This document shows, piece by piece, positions 34,556 through 48,691 of a stretch of DNA of 64,000 bases. The position numbers and the translations under genes were made by a program. Position 1 is the stretch's first letter. The number at the start of each line of letters is the position of its first letter. This DNA comes from DASZIT01 sp052143315 (lineage in GTDB: Bacteria; Actinomycetota; Acidimicrobiia; Acidimicrobiales; RAAP-2), in the NCBI GenBank assembly GCA_052143315.1, contig JBKQTE010000091.1:1-64000 (forward strand), written 5' to 3'. The notes under the pieces were generated by a model that saw only the letters and a list, made by a program, of their open reading frames with translations, ran no database searches and had not been told where the DNA came from.

Positions 34556-36922
34556 ATGCCTGCCGACCGCGGCTCCACCGCTCTTTCCGCCGCCGGTCCC
34601 GGGCACCGGGACCGGGCCTCCCTACTGACCGCCGAGCTGCCTGCGCTGCAGGCGGAGGCACGGCAGGTGCGCCACGCCGCCCACGGAAACCGGGTGACCT
34701 TCTCGCCCAAGGTCTTCATCCCCCTGACCATGCTGTGCCGCGACCGGTGCGGCTACTGCACCTTCGCCAAGGCCCCCGCCCGGGTCGGGTCCCCGTACCT
34801 TTCGATCGACGAAGTGCTGGCCATCGCCGGCGCCGGCCGCCGGGCCGGCTGCCACGAGGCGCTCTTCACCCTCGGCGAGGGGCCCGAGGACCGGTACCCG
34901 GCGGCCCGGCGATGGCTGGACGACCGCGGCTACGCCTCCACCGTCGACTACCTGGCGGCCGCCTGCCGGGCGGTGCTCGACGAGACGGGGCTCCTCCCCC
35001 ACGCCAACGCCGGTGCCCTCGACGGCGGCGACCTGGCCCGGCTCCGGGCCGTCTCCGCCAGCCAGGGGATGATGATCGAGTCGGTCAACCCCGACCTGGC
35101 CGCCCACCGCTCCGCCCCGGACAAGGTCCCGGCCCGCCGGCTGGCCACCATGGAGGCGGCCGGCCAAGCCCAGGTCCCGTTCACCACCGGGCTGCTGGTC
35201 GGAATCGGCGAGTCACGTCAGGACCGGATCGACACCCTGGTGGCGATCGCCGACAGCCACCGGCGCCACGGCCACGTCCAGGAGGTGATCGTCCAGAACT
35301 TCCTGCCCAAGGCGGGCACCGCCATGCACCGTGCGGCACCGTGCCCGACCGACGAGCTCCTCTGGACCATCGCCGTGGCCCGCCTGGTGCTGCCGTCGTC
35401 CATCCATCTCCAGGCTCCGCCCAATCTCTCCGACGACCTGGCGCCGCTCCTCGAGTCGGGGATCGACGACTGGGGCGGCGTCTCCCCGGTGACCGCCGAT
35501 CACGTCAACCCGGAGCGGGCGTGGCCCGCCCTCGGCATCCTGCGCGCCGCCACCGAGGCCGCCGGCCACACCCTCGCCCCCCGGCTCACCCTCTACCCGG
35601 AGTTCGCCCTCCGCCCCGACCGCTGGCTCGACCCCGCCATGCGCTTCCCGGTGCTGGACGCCTCCGACGCCGAGGGCCTCGGTCGGGACCACCCGTGGTC
35701 GTCGGGCAGCGAGGTGCCGCCGCCACAGCTGGTCGGCCCCTCGGCCGGTGCCCCGGTGGTCGTGCCCCTCCCCTCCTCGGGAAGCGCCGTCGGGGAGGTG
35801 CTCTCGGCGGTGGAGGCCGGCCACGAGGTCGACGAGGACCAGATCGTCACCCTGTTCGGGGCCCGTGGCCCGGAGGTGCGGGCGGTGGCGGCGGTGGCCG
35901 ACGCCCTGCGGGCCGAGCTGGTCGGTGACGAGGTGACCTTCGTCGCCAACCGCAACATCAACTACACCAACGTCTGCACCTTCAAGTGCCGGTTCTGCGC
36001 CTTCTCCAAGGGGCCCCTCTCCCTCAACCTCCGGGGCACCCCGTACCTCCTCGAGCTGGGCGAGATCACCGACCGGGTACGCCAGGCCGAGGAGCTCGGT
36101 GCCACCGAAGTCTGCCTGCAGGGGGGCATCCACCCCAAGTTCGACGGCGACTACTACCTCGAGGTCATCAAGGCGGTCCGGGAGGCGTCCCCGACCATCC
36201 ACATCCACGGGTTCACCGCCCTGGAGGTGACCGAGGGGGCCAGGCGCAACGGCGTGTCGCTGGCCTCGTACCTGGGCACCCTGCGCGACGCCGGCCTGAA
36301 GACGCTGCCCGGCACCGCCGCCGAGATCCTCGACGACGAGGTGCGGGCCGTCCTGTGCCCCGACAAGATCGACACCGATCAGTGGCTCCACGCCCACCGG
36401 ACCGCCCACCAGGTCGGCCTCCGGTCCAACGTCACCATCATGTTCGGGGCGGTCGAACAGCCGCGCTCGTGGGCCCGCCACCTCACCCTCACGCGTGACC
36501 TGCAGAAGGAGACCGGCGGGTTCACCGAGTTCGTCCCGCTGCCGTTCGTCCACATGGCCACCCCCATCTACCTCCAGAAGCGCTCCCGCCGAGGCCCCAC
36601 CTTCCGCGAGACGCTCCTGATGCACGCCGTCGGGCGGATCGCCTACCGGGACACCATACGGAACATCCAGGTCAGCTGGGTGAAGATGGGAGCCGACGGA
36701 GTCCGCCAGATCCTGCGGGCCGGGGTCAACGACCTCGGTGGCACCCTCATGGACGAGAACATCTCCCGGGCCGCCGGCGCCAGCCACGGCCAGATGATGG
36801 ACGTCGACGGCTTCCGGACCATCCTGGCCTCCCTCGGCCGCCCCCTGGCCCAGCGCACCACCCTGTACGGCCGGGTCCCGGTGTCCGGGGCGACCCCGGC
36901 GCCGGTCGCCGCTGCCCAGTAG
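34556..36922 (+). CDS. fbiC: FO synthase FbiC (CofG-CofH fusion)
   Basis: 788 residues with two radical-SAM domains in one chain, as in actinobacterial FbiC. The N-terminal CofG half has the CxxxCxxC cluster at Cys61, Cys65 and Cys68; the C-terminal CofH half has it at Cys474, Cys478 and Cys481 (CTFKCRFC). Together they make the deazaflavin FO, precursor of cofactor F420, from tyrosine and a pyrimidine. Its presence indicates F420-dependent enzymes elsewhere in the genome. The ATG at 34556 was chosen over a long upstream extension that overlaps pgl. Confidence 0.96.
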   Translation: MPADRGSTALSAAGPGHRDRASLLTAELPALQAEARQVRHAAHGNRVTFSPKVFIPLTMLCRDRCGYCTFAKAPARVGSPYLSIDEVLAIAGAGRRAGCHEALFTLGEGPEDRYPAARRWLDDRGYASTVDYLAAACRAVLDETGLLPHANAGALDGGDLARLRAVSASQGMMIESVNPDLAAHRSAPDKVPARRLATMEAAGQAQVPFTTGLLVGIGESRQDRIDTLVAIADSHRRHGHVQEVIVQNFLPKAGTAMHRAAPCPTDELLWTIAVARLVLPSSIHLQAPPNLSDDLAPLLESGIDDWGGVSPVTADHVNPERAWPALGILRAATEAAGHTLAPRLTLYPEFALRPDRWLDPAMRFPVLDASDAEGLGRDHPWSSGSEVPPPQLVGPSAGAPVVVPLPSSGSAVGEVLSAVEAGHEVDEDQIVTLFGARGPEVRAVAAVADALRAELVGDEVTFVANRNINYTNVCTFKCRFCAFSKGPLSLNLRGTPYLLELGEITDRVRQAEELGATEVCLQGGIHPKFDGDYYLEVIKAVREASPTIHIHGFTALEVTEGARRNGVSLASYLGTLRDAGLKTLPGTAAEILDDEVRAVLCPDKIDTDQWLHAHRTAHQVGLRSNVTIMFGAVEQPRSWARHLTLTRDLQKETGGFTEFVPLPFVHMATPIYLQKRSRRGPTFRETLLMHAVGRIAYRDTIRNIQVSWVKMGADGVRQILRAGVNDLGGTLMDENISRAAGASHGQMMDVDGFRTILASLGRPLAQRTTLYGRVPVSGATPAPVAAAQ

Positions 36923-36925
36923 CTT
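36920..36925 (+). promoter_or_regulatory. Likely leaderless -10 element for the LOG-family gene
   Basis: TAGCTT includes the fbiC stop codon TAG and ends six bases before the ATG at 36932. Confidence 0.35.
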
Positions 36926-36931
36926 CGTCGC

Positions 36932-37990
36932 ATGCCCGCCGCCGACGAGCGTGGATCGACGCTCGACCCCGAGGTCCTCCAGCGACTGCTGGCCGACGTG
37001 GTGCCGGATGGAGCGTCGGGCACCCAACGTCGGCTGTACGGCTCGATGCTGGCCCTGGTCCACCGCCTGGCCACCGAGGGCACCGACGTCATCGACCTGA
37101 AGCTGGCCGACGCCGCCCTCGGGGAGATGACCGAGGCCTTCGAGGTGTTCCGCCCGTACCGGCACGAGCGGAAGGTGACCCTCTTCGGCTCGGCCCGCAC
37201 CGAGCCGGGCCATACCGCCTACCGGTGCGCCCGCGACCTCGCCTCGTCCATGGCCAACGGGGGATGGATGGTGGTCACCGGGGCCGGGCCCGGGATCATG
37301 GCCGCCGGCATGGAGGGGGCCGGCCGGGAACGGTCGATCGGTGTCAACATCCGGCTCCCGCACGAGCAGGGGGCCAACGACTTCATCGCCCAGGACCCCA
37401 AGCTGGTGGAGATGCGGTACTTCTTCACCCGCAAGCTGATGCTGATCAAGGAGTCCGACGGCTACGTGGTGCTGCCGGGCGGGTTCGGGACCCTCGACGA
37501 GGGGTTCGAGCTGCTGACGCTGCTGCAGACCGGCAAGGCGATGCCGGCGCCGGTGGTGCTCCTCGACACCCCGGGCGGTGACTACTGGTCGGGGTGGGAC
37601 CGGTTCGTGAACGACACGGTGGAGCCCCGGGGGCTGATCTCCGCCGACGACCGGTCGCTCTTCCTCATCACCGACGACGTCACCACCGCCACCGCCGAGC
37701 TGCTCGGCTTCTACCGTAACTACCACTCGTGCCGGTGGGTCGGCGACCTGCTGGTGCTGCGGCTGACGACGGCGCCGGACAAGGCCGAGCTGGCCGAGCT
37801 CAGTCGGGAGTTCGCCGACGTGGTGCGCACCGGGGTCATCCGCCGCACCAACCCGCTCCCCCCGGAGCGCTCCGACCGCGACCACCTCGAGCTGGAGCGG
37901 ATCGCCTTGCGGTTCGATCGCATCCACTACGGGCGACTGCGCCAGCTGATCGACGCCGTCAACCGGTGCACCGGCAGCGGGCCCGGCTGA
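36932..37990 (+). CDS. LOG-family (TIGR00730-type) protein
   Basis: 352 residues, larger than the usual 190-200 because of about 80 extra residues on each side of the core. The core has the LOG motifs: GSARTEPGH, TGAGPGIMAAGMEGAG and LPGGFGTLDEGFELLTLLQ. LOG proteins of this superfamily cleave AMP-type nucleotides such as cytokinin ribotides; bacterial roles are often uncertain. It overlaps the end of fbiC's transcription unit with its own possible promoter. Confidence 0.85.
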   Translation: MPAADERGSTLDPEVLQRLLADVVPDGASGTQRRLYGSMLALVHRLATEGTDVIDLKLADAALGEMTEAFEVFRPYRHERKVTLFGSARTEPGHTAYRCARDLASSMANGGWMVVTGAGPGIMAAGMEGAGRERSIGVNIRLPHEQGANDFIAQDPKLVEMRYFFTRKLMLIKESDGYVVLPGGFGTLDEGFELLTLLQTGKAMPAPVVLLDTPGGDYWSGWDRFVNDTVEPRGLISADDRSLFLITDDVTTATAELLGFYRNYHSCRWVGDLLVLRLTTAPDKAELAELSREFADVVRTGVIRRTNPLPPERSDRDHLELERIALRFDRIHYGRLRQLIDAVNRCTGSGPG

Positions 37991-38000
37991 GCCCGGCGAT

Positions 38001-38036
38001 CCGGTCGATCCGGTCGATCCGGTCGATCCGGTCGAT
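38001..38036. repeat. Four perfect tandem copies of a 9-base unit
   Basis: The unit CCGGTCGAT occurs four times without change directly after the LOG-family gene, with a partial copy before it (37993-38000). It lies in the 248-base gap before the converging small gene. Confidence 0.85.
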
Positions 38037-38047
38037 CGGATGGTCGG

Positions 38048-38080
38048 CGTTGCGGCATCGTTGCGACATCGTTCCGGCCG
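38048..38080. repeat. 11-base direct repeats (CGTTGCGGCAT type)
   Basis: CGTTGCGGCAT, CGTTGCGACAT and the degraded CGTTCCGGCCG follow each other with an 11-base period, about one helical turn. GCAACG at 38087-38092 is complementary to the repeat start. Confidence 0.5.
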
Positions 38081-38099
38081 TTTGCGGCAACGTTGTTCC

Positions 38100-38126
38100 G
38101 AATAGGTTTATGGCATACACCTATTC
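38100..38126. promoter_or_regulatory. Perfect inverted repeat in an AT-richer island
   Basis: GAATAGGT (38100-38107) and ACCTATTC (38119-38126) are perfect complements separated by 11 bases. It is unusually AT-rich for this genome. It could be an operator or an RNA hairpin, or a terminator for either converging gene. Confidence 0.4.
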
Positions 38127-38238
38127 TGGAAGGGCCACCATCGACGGCGAACCAGGCCGGAGATCCGGAGCCGCGCCCTTCGGCGACGTCGGGTTCATCG
38201 ACCGGCAACGGCATCGGGTCGACGGGCGAAGCGGGTGA

Positions 38239-38460
38239 TCACTCCCCCGCCGACGCCGGACCGGCCAGCAGCTGCACCGCCTTCTCGACCGACCGCCGAG
38301 CCCGGGTGATCCGTCGCTCCTCGGCCACCAGTGCCGGGTCCGGACCCTCCCCCGAGTGCACCGACTCGGACGCCGTCCGCAGGCGGTCGAGGGCCAGGTC
38401 GGCCAGGGTCTCGGCGATCGAGGCCAGCTCCTCGGCGACGGCGTCGGTGGCGTCGCTCAT
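38239..38460 (-). CDS. Small helical hypothetical protein coupled to the acyl-CoA ligase
   Basis: 73 residues, Ala/Glu/Arg-rich and predicted helical (AVAEELASIAETLADLALDRL, then VAEERRITRARRSVEKAV). No family recognised. Its ATG overlaps the ligase stop codon (ATGA, 38457-38460), so translation is probably coupled. Confidence 0.65.
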   Translation of the reverse strand: MSDATDAVAEELASIAETLADLALDRLRTASESVHSGEGPDPALVAEERRITRARRSVEKAVQLLAGPASAGE

Positions 38461-40106
38461 GAACCGGGCGAGGACGGCGGAAGCTCGACCTCGACGATCT
38501 CGAGGGCGCCCTCGGCGTGCTGGGCCCGCACCACCTTCTTGTCGAACTTGCCCACGCTGGTCTTCGGGATCTCCTCCACGAACGTCCAGTGCTCCGGCAT
38601 CCACCAACGCGACACCCGGCCGCCCAGATGGTCGACCAGGTCGTCAGCGGTCACCAACGAGCCCTCGGTCAGCACCACCGCCACCAGCGGGCGCTCACTC
38701 CACTTCTCGTCGGGGACCCCCACCACCGCCGCCTCGTGGACCTCCGGGTGGGCCATCACCTCGTTCTCCAGCTCCACTGAGGAGATCCACTCCCCGCCGG
38801 ACTTGATCACGTCCTTGGTCCGGTCGGTGATCTGCATGAACCCCTTGCCGTCAAGCGTCCCGACGTCGCCGGTCCGCAGCCAGCCGTCGTGGAAGCGGTC
38901 GGTGCTCGGGTCCAGGTAGTAGGAGCTGGTGATCCACGGACCCCGGACCTCGAACTCACCCATGGCCTCGCCGTCCCGGGGCAAGACGTGACCGTCGTCG
39001 GCGCAGATCCGGATCTCCACCCCGGGGACGACCCTGCCCGTCTTGGCCCGCCAGTCCAGCTCGTCCTCGGGGGCGCAGCCCTTCGGAGGGACGGCCAGGG
39101 CGCAGAGCGGGCTGGTCTCGGTCATGCCCCACCCCTGGATCAGCTCGATGCCGAACTGCTCCTCGAACCGCCCGAACATCGATCGGGGCACGGCGGCCCC
39201 GCCGGCCACCACGATCCGGACCGACGACATGTCGACCGGGTTGGTCTCGGCATAGCGGAGGAGGTCGTTCCAGATGGTCGGGACCCCGGCGGCCACCGTG
39301 GGCCGGCAGGCCCCGATGGCGGCGGCCAGGGGGGCGGCCTGCAGGAACTGCTGGGGCATCAGCAGGTCGGCACCGACCAAAAAGGCGGCGTACGGCGTCC
39401 CCCAGGCGTTGACGTGGAACATCGGCACCACGGTGAGGATCCGGTCGAGCTGGTTGACGGCCAGCGACGACGCCGAGGTCACCGCCAGCGAGTGGAGGAA
39501 GGTCGACCGGTGGCTGTAGACGACGCCCTTGGGGTCGCCGGTGGTGCCCGAGGTGTAGCACATCGACGCCGCCTGCCGCTCGTCGAGCTGAGGCCAGTCG
39601 AAGCCCGGCGACTCGGCCGTCACCAGCTCCTCGTAGTCGGAGGTCGGGCCGAAGATGGCATCCGCCGAGCCGTCGCCATCGGCCACGATCACGTGCTTGA
39701 CGGTGGTCAGCTGGCCCCACACCCGGGCCAGCAGGGGCACCAGCATGGCATCGACGATGATCACCTTGTCCTCGCCGTGGTTGATCACATACGCCAGCTG
39801 TTCGGGGAAGAGGCGCACGTTGAGGGTGTGCAGGACCGCTCCCATGGAGGGGACCGCCAGGTACGCCTCGAGGTGGCGCTGGTTGTTCCACATGAAGGTG
39901 CCCACCCGGTCGTCGGCGCCGACCCCGAGCCGTGTCAGCGCCTTGGCCAGCCGTTCGGACCGCTGGGCCACCTCGGTGAAGGTGGCGTCGACATGCTCGC
40001 CGGACGGCCCGGTCACCGTCGTCACCAAGCTGTCCCCGTAGACCTGCTGGCCGTGACGAAGAACGCCGCTGACCAGCATCGGTGCTTCCTGCATGGTGCT
40101 TCGCAC
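38457..40106 (-). CDS. Fatty-acid/medium-chain acyl-CoA ligase
   Basis: 549 residues of the ANL adenylating superfamily. Motifs: YTSGTTGDPKGVVYSHR (P-loop), GWGMTETSPL, LRTGDVGTLDGKGFMQITDRTKDVIKSGGEWISSVELEN, and the C-terminal catalytic Lys in TSVGKFDKK. It activates a fatty or related carboxylic acid to its CoA ester; its closest resemblance is to AlkK/FadD-type enzymes. The GTG at 40106 is preceded by GGGGAGG at about 8 bases; an ATG four codons later is possible. A possible -10 TAAGCT lies about 50 bases upstream. Confidence 0.92.
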   Translation of the reverse strand: MRSTMQEAPMLVSGVLRHGQQVYGDSLVTTVTGPSGEHVDATFTEVAQRSERLAKALTRLGVGADDRVGTFMWNNQRHLEAYLAVPSMGAVLHTLNVRLFPEQLAYVINHGEDKVIIVDAMLVPLLARVWGQLTTVKHVIVADGDGSADAIFGPTSDYEELVTAESPGFDWPQLDERQAASMCYTSGTTGDPKGVVYSHRSTFLHSLAVTSASSLAVNQLDRILTVVPMFHVNAWGTPYAAFLVGADLLMPQQFLQAAPLAAAIGACRPTVAAGVPTIWNDLLRYAETNPVDMSSVRIVVAGGAAVPRSMFGRFEEQFGIELIQGWGMTETSPLCALAVPPKGCAPEDELDWRAKTGRVVPGVEIRICADDGHVLPRDGEAMGEFEVRGPWITSSYYLDPSTDRFHDGWLRTGDVGTLDGKGFMQITDRTKDVIKSGGEWISSVELENEVMAHPEVHEAAVVGVPDEKWSERPLVAVVLTEGSLVTADDLVDHLGGRVSRWWMPEHWTFVEEIPKTSVGKFDKKVVRAQHAEGALEIVEVELPPSSPGS

Positions 40107-40299
40107 GGTCGGGACCTCCCCTTGTCCTCGTCCGGGAACCGGACGCTCCGAGCTTACCGACCCCCGCGGCGGCCGTTCGGCGGGAGGCGCCGATCAGCTG
40201 GCCGACCCCTTGAGGCACGCCACCGCCGGTGGTGTACTGGGACTGCCGCTCTGAGCCCGGCCGCTCACGACAGTCACCCGAGAGGTTCGGGGGTGGACG

Positions 40300-41205
40300 A
40301 TGGGCAAGGTGGTGGTGATGGTGGCGACGGGGTTGGCCGCGGTGGTGGCCGGCGTGGTCCTGGTGGTGGGCGTGGTGCTGGGGCAGGCGTCGGCCTCCTC
40401 GTCGGGATCGGTCGGGACCACCCCGGGGCCCGGTGCCGCGGTGCCGGCCGACTGGGTCACCCTCTACCAGCAGGCCGCCACCACCAGCCCCGGCCTGCCG
40501 TGGTCGGTGCTGGCGGCCATCGGCACCGTCGAGACCGGCAACGGCAGCTCGGACGCCCCGGGGGTGTGGTCCGGGACCAACAGTGCCGGGGCCGAGGGGC
40601 CCATGCAGTTCGAGCCGGCCACCTTCGCTGCCTACGCCACTGTCGGACCCGGCGGGACGTCCCCGGCCTCCCCGTACGACCGGGTCGACGCCGTGTACAC
40701 GGCGGCCGACATGCTGTGCGCCGACGGGGCGGGCTCGCCGGCCACCCTGGGGACGGCCGTCGACGACTACAACCACTCGGGGCGGTACGTGGAGACCGTG
40801 CTGACCCTGGCCCTGGCCTTCGGCGACGACCCCGGCACCTCGACCACGGTGGCGGCCGCCCTCACCTTCGCCGCCACCCAGCTGAACGCCCCGTACCTGT
40901 GGGGTGGCACCGGCACCGGCGGGTTCGACTGCTCGGGGCTCGTCCAGGCCGCCTACCGGAGCGCGGGCGTCTCGCTCCCCCGGGTGGCCCAGGCCCAGTA
41001 CGAGGCCGGGCCGGTGGTGCCCGACGGCGCCACCGTGGCCCCGGGCGACCTGCTCTTCTTCGGGACCGGGCCGGACGCGGTGGACCACGTCGGCCTGTAC
41101 GTGGGCGGTGGGGAGATGATCGACGCCCCCCACACCGGGGCGCTGGTCCGCTTCGACGATGCCGACTGGTCGGGCCTGGTGGGCGCCACCCGACCGGCCG
41201 GGTGA
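40300..41205 (+). CDS. Lysozyme-like transglycosylase fused to NlpC/P60 peptidase
   Basis: 301 residues. A signal peptide or membrane anchor (about 3-28) precedes an SLT-type lytic transglycosylase domain (about 48-180) with the likely catalytic Glu78 in GTVETGNG. An NlpC/P60 domain follows, with Cys211 in FDCSGLVQ, His263 in DHVGLYVG and His278 in DAPHTG. It should cut both glycan strands and peptide stems of peptidoglycan. Such fusions also occur in conjugative elements, but no transfer genes are nearby. The ATG is preceded by GGGGGTGG. The 193-base gap upstream shows no recognised riboswitch. It converges with gltD. Confidence 0.9.
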   Translation: MGKVVVMVATGLAAVVAGVVLVVGVVLGQASASSSGSVGTTPGPGAAVPADWVTLYQQAATTSPGLPWSVLAAIGTVETGNGSSDAPGVWSGTNSAGAEGPMQFEPATFAAYATVGPGGTSPASPYDRVDAVYTAADMLCADGAGSPATLGTAVDDYNHSGRYVETVLTLALAFGDDPGTSTTVAAALTFAATQLNAPYLWGGTGTGGFDCSGLVQAAYRSAGVSLPRVAQAQYEAGPVVPDGATVAPGDLLFFGTGPDAVDHVGLYVGGGEMIDAPHTGALVRFDDADWSGLVGATRPAG

Positions 41206-41232
41206 CGGTGGGAACAACCCCGGTCGCCCCTT

Positions 41233-42730
41233 CTAACGCAGGGCCAGCTGCCCGGGCACGATGGGGGCCGGCAGGTCGGTGGCACCCATCAGGTACCGGT
41301 CCACCGCGGCGGCGGCCGAGCGGCCCTCGGCGATGGCCCATACCACCAGGCTCTGGCCGCGGGTCATGTCGCCACAGACGAACACACCCTCCACGCTGGT
41401 CGACCACGAGCCGTCGGCCGCCACGTTGCCACGGGTGTCGAGCTCGAGGCCGAGGTCGGCCACCACCCCGGACCGTTCGGTCCCGAGGAACCCGAGGGCC
41501 AGCAGGACCAGCTCGCACGCCAGCTCGAAGGCCGACCCGGGGATCGGGTCGAAGGTGGGTCGCCCGTCGTCGCCGTAGGCCAGGACCACCTCCTCGCCCC
41601 GCAACGCCCGGACGTTCCCGTCGCCGTCGCCCAGGAACTCGGTGGTGGTCACCGCGAACAGCCGCTCGCCGCCCTCCTCGTGGGCGGCCGACGTCCGCAG
41701 GATAAGCGGCCAGGTCGGCCACGGATTGTCGCCCACCCGGGCCGCCGGGGGCTCCGGCATGATCTCGAGCTGGTGGACGGCCAGGGCACCCTGACGGTGG
41801 GCGGTGCCCAGGCAGTCCGCCCCGGTGTCGCCCCCGCCGATGATGACCACGTGCTTCCCCTCCGCCGAGACGGGCGAGACGGCGAGCGACCCCTCCTGTA
41901 CCCGGTTGGACGGCTTCAGGTACTCCATGGCCCGGTGGATGCCGCCGAGCTGCCTCCCGGGGACCGGGAGGTCCCTCGGCAGGGTGGCCCCCCCGGCCAG
42001 CACCACCGCGTCGTACTCCTCGACCAGCGACCGGGCGCCGACCACCGTGGCGTCCTCGGCGGCGGCCCCGGGCACCTCCCCGGAGGCGCCCACCGACACG
42101 CCGCACCGGAGCTCGACGCCCTCGTCGACCAGCTGCTCGAGGCGGCGGTCGAGGACAGACTTCTCCATCTTGAACTCGGGGATCCCGTAGCGGAGCAGAC
42201 CTCCGGGCTGCTCCGCCCGTTCGAACACCACCACCCGGTGGCCCGACCGGGCCAGCTGCTGGGCGGCGGCCAGGCCGGCAGGACCCGAGCCCACCACCGC
42301 CACCCGCTTACCGGTGCCCGCCACCGGCTTCACCGGCTCGACCCACCCCTCCGACCACGCCCGCTCGACGATCTCGTACTCGATACGCTCGATGGCCACC
42401 GGCTCGGAGTTGATCCCGAGGACGCACGACCCTTCACAGGGAGCCGGGCAGAGCCGGCCGGTGAACTCCGGGAAGTTGTTGGTGGCATGCAGGCGCTCGA
42501 TGGCCTCGGACCAGTCGTCCCGGTAGACGAGGTCGTTCCACTCGGGGATCAGGTTGCCCAGGGGACAGCCCTCGTGGCAGAAGGGGATCCCGCAGTCCAT
42601 GCAGCGGGCCCCCTGGTGGCGGGCCTCCTCCTCGGCGAAGGGCTCGTACACCTCCTTCCAGTCGCGCAGCCGCACGTGGACCGGTCGCCGGGACGGCAGC
42701 ACCCGGTCGAACTTCAGGAACCCGGCGACG

Positions 42731-42738
<8 letters not shown>
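41233..42738 (-). CDS. gltD: Glutamate synthase small subunit
   Basis: 501 residues. The N-terminal Fe-S cluster region has GARCMDCGIPFCHEGCPLGN and CPAPCEGSC. The FAD-binding VVGSGPAGLAAAQQLARSGH and NADPH-binding IIGGGDTGADCLG follow. It passes NADPH electrons to GltB. The ATG lies inside the end of gltB (8-base overlap), so the two subunits are translationally coupled. Confidence 0.96.
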
Positions 42739-47362
<4,624 letters not shown>

Positions 47363-47429
47363 CGGGTCGCTCCATCGGAATGGTGGATCTGCACGCTCGG
47401 GACGACGTTGGCCCATATGCGGTTGGAGA

Positions 47430-47435
47430 ATCGTA
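47430..47435 (-). promoter_or_regulatory. Possible -10 element for gltB
   Basis: TACGAT on the minus strand gives a leader of about 60 bases that carries the GGAG ribosome site. No clear -35 element. Confidence 0.35.
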
Positions 47436-47441
47436 CACGGT

Positions 47442-47465
47442 GGGGGTGGCCCCGGCACCACCCCC
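47442..47465. promoter_or_regulatory. GC hairpin in the gltB/thiO divergent region
   Basis: GGGGGTGG and CCACCCCC are perfect complements around an 8-base spacer, upstream of both promoters. Could be a regulatory binding site; role unknown. Confidence 0.3.
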
Positions 47466-47512
47466 GGCCACCGGGTCGGTCACCGCCCGACGGTCGGAGA
47501 CGCCGACGGCCG

Positions 47513-47518
47513 TAGCAT
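47513..47518 (+). promoter_or_regulatory. Likely leaderless -10 element for the thi operon
   Basis: TAGCAT ends six bases before the ATG at 47525. No thiamine riboswitch sequence is visible in the 160-base region. Confidence 0.45.
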
Positions 47519-47524
47519 GGGGTG

Positions 47525-48691
47525 ATGCGCCCGGGCGGCTCGTTCGACACGGTGATGATCGGCGGAGGGATCATCGGCCTGTCGGCGGCGTGGCGGGCGG
47601 CGGACGGCGGATCCTCGGTGGTGGTGGTGGATCCCAGCCCCGGACACGGGGCCACCTGGGCGGCCGCCGGCATGCTGGCGCCGGTCGGCGAGGCCCACTT
47701 CGGCGAGGAGCCGCTGGTGCGCCTCAACGTGGTGGCCGCCCGCAGCTGGCCCGGGTTCGCCCGGGAGCTCGAGGACGCCTCCGGGCTGGCGGTCGGCTAC
47801 CGGGCCTCCGGAACGATCCTGGTCGCCATGGACGCCTCCGACCGCCGTACGGTCGACGACGTGCTCGGCTTCCAGCTCGAGCTCGGCCTCGACGCCCGGC
47901 GCCTCTCCTCCGCCGAGAGCCGTGCCCTCGAGCCGCTCCTGGCCCCGGGGGTGAGGGGGGGCGCCGAGTTCCGCCACGACCACCAGGTCGACAACCGCCG
48001 GGCAGTCGGTGCCCTGGTGGAGGCGTGCCGGCGCCGCGGCGTCCGGATGGTGGCCGACGAGGTGGCCGCCGTCACCACCTCCGGCCATCGGGTCTCCGGC
48101 GTCACCCTCCGGGACGGCGGGGACCTGGCGGCCGGCACCGTCGTCCTGGCCGCCGGCAGCCGATCCGGGCTGCTCGCCGGCGTTCCCGCCGACTGCCTCC
48201 CCCCCGTCCGGCCGGTCAAGGGGCTCACCCTCCGGCTGCAGGCCCCGGACCGCGGACCCGCCCTCACCCGCACGGTGCGGGGACTGGTCCACGGCCGCAC
48301 CGCCTACCTGGTCCCCCGTCGGGACGGCAGCCTGGTGGTGGGGGCCACCGTCGAGGAGAAGGGGTTCGACGCCACCGTCCAGGCCGGACCGGTCCACGAC
48401 CTCCTGGCCGACGCCCGGGCCCTGGTGCCGGCGCTGGACGAGTACGAGCTGGTCGAGATGACCACCGGGTGGCGCCCGGGGACCCCGGACAACGCCCCCA
48501 TCGTGGGCCGGTCACCGCTCGACGGGCTGGTGGTGGCCACCGGCCACTACCGCAACGGCATCCTGCTGGCGCCGGTCACCGCCCAGGCGGTGGCGGCACT
48601 CCTCCGGGGGGAGGATGTCCCCGGGCCGATGGCCCCCTTCGGCCCCGGGCGCTTCCCGACCGCCGTGCCCGGGGCGCCGGTCCCGGCGTGA
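47525..48691 (+). CDS. thiO: Glycine oxidase ThiO
   Basis: 388 residues of the D-amino-acid/glycine oxidase family. The FAD motif MIGGGIIGLSAAW near the start and late GWRPGTPDNAPIVG are present. In thiamine synthesis it oxidises glycine to dehydroglycine for the thiazole ring. The ATG at 47525 was preferred over the adjacent GTG because it is six bases from TAGCAT. Its stop codon overlaps the thiS start (GTGA). Confidence 0.92.
   Translation: MRPGGSFDTVMIGGGIIGLSAAWRAADGGSSVVVVDPSPGHGATWAAAGMLAPVGEAHFGEEPLVRLNVVAARSWPGFARELEDASGLAVGYRASGTILVAMDASDRRTVDDVLGFQLELGLDARRLSSAESRALEPLLAPGVRGGAEFRHDHQVDNRRAVGALVEACRRRGVRMVADEVAAVTTSGHRVSGVTLRDGGDLAAGTVVLAAGSRSGLLAGVPADCLPPVRPVKGLTLRLQAPDRGPALTRTVRGLVHGRTAYLVPRRDGSLVVGATVEEKGFDATVQAGPVHDLLADARALVPALDEYELVEMTTGWRPGTPDNAPIVGRSPLDGLVVATGHYRNGILLAPVTAQAVAALLRGEDVPGPMAPFGPGRFPTAVPGAPVPA

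Noticed and set aside
37927..38214. Minus-strand 95-codon ORF with an RPD repeat
   Set aside because: The repeat is just the translation of the 9-base tandem DNA repeat; no start signal.
38110..38238. 42-codon plus-strand ORF in the repeat-rich gap
   Set aside because: No ribosome site, no correctly spaced -10, and no recognisable product; kept only as a remark.
40107..40299. Cyclic-di-AMP riboswitch before the lysozyme-like/NlpC-P60 gene
   Set aside because: The region lacks recognisable ydaO-type core sequence.
47363..47524. Thiamine riboswitch before thiO
   Set aside because: The consensus CTGAGA and the ATCTGGATAATACCAGC-type core were not seen.
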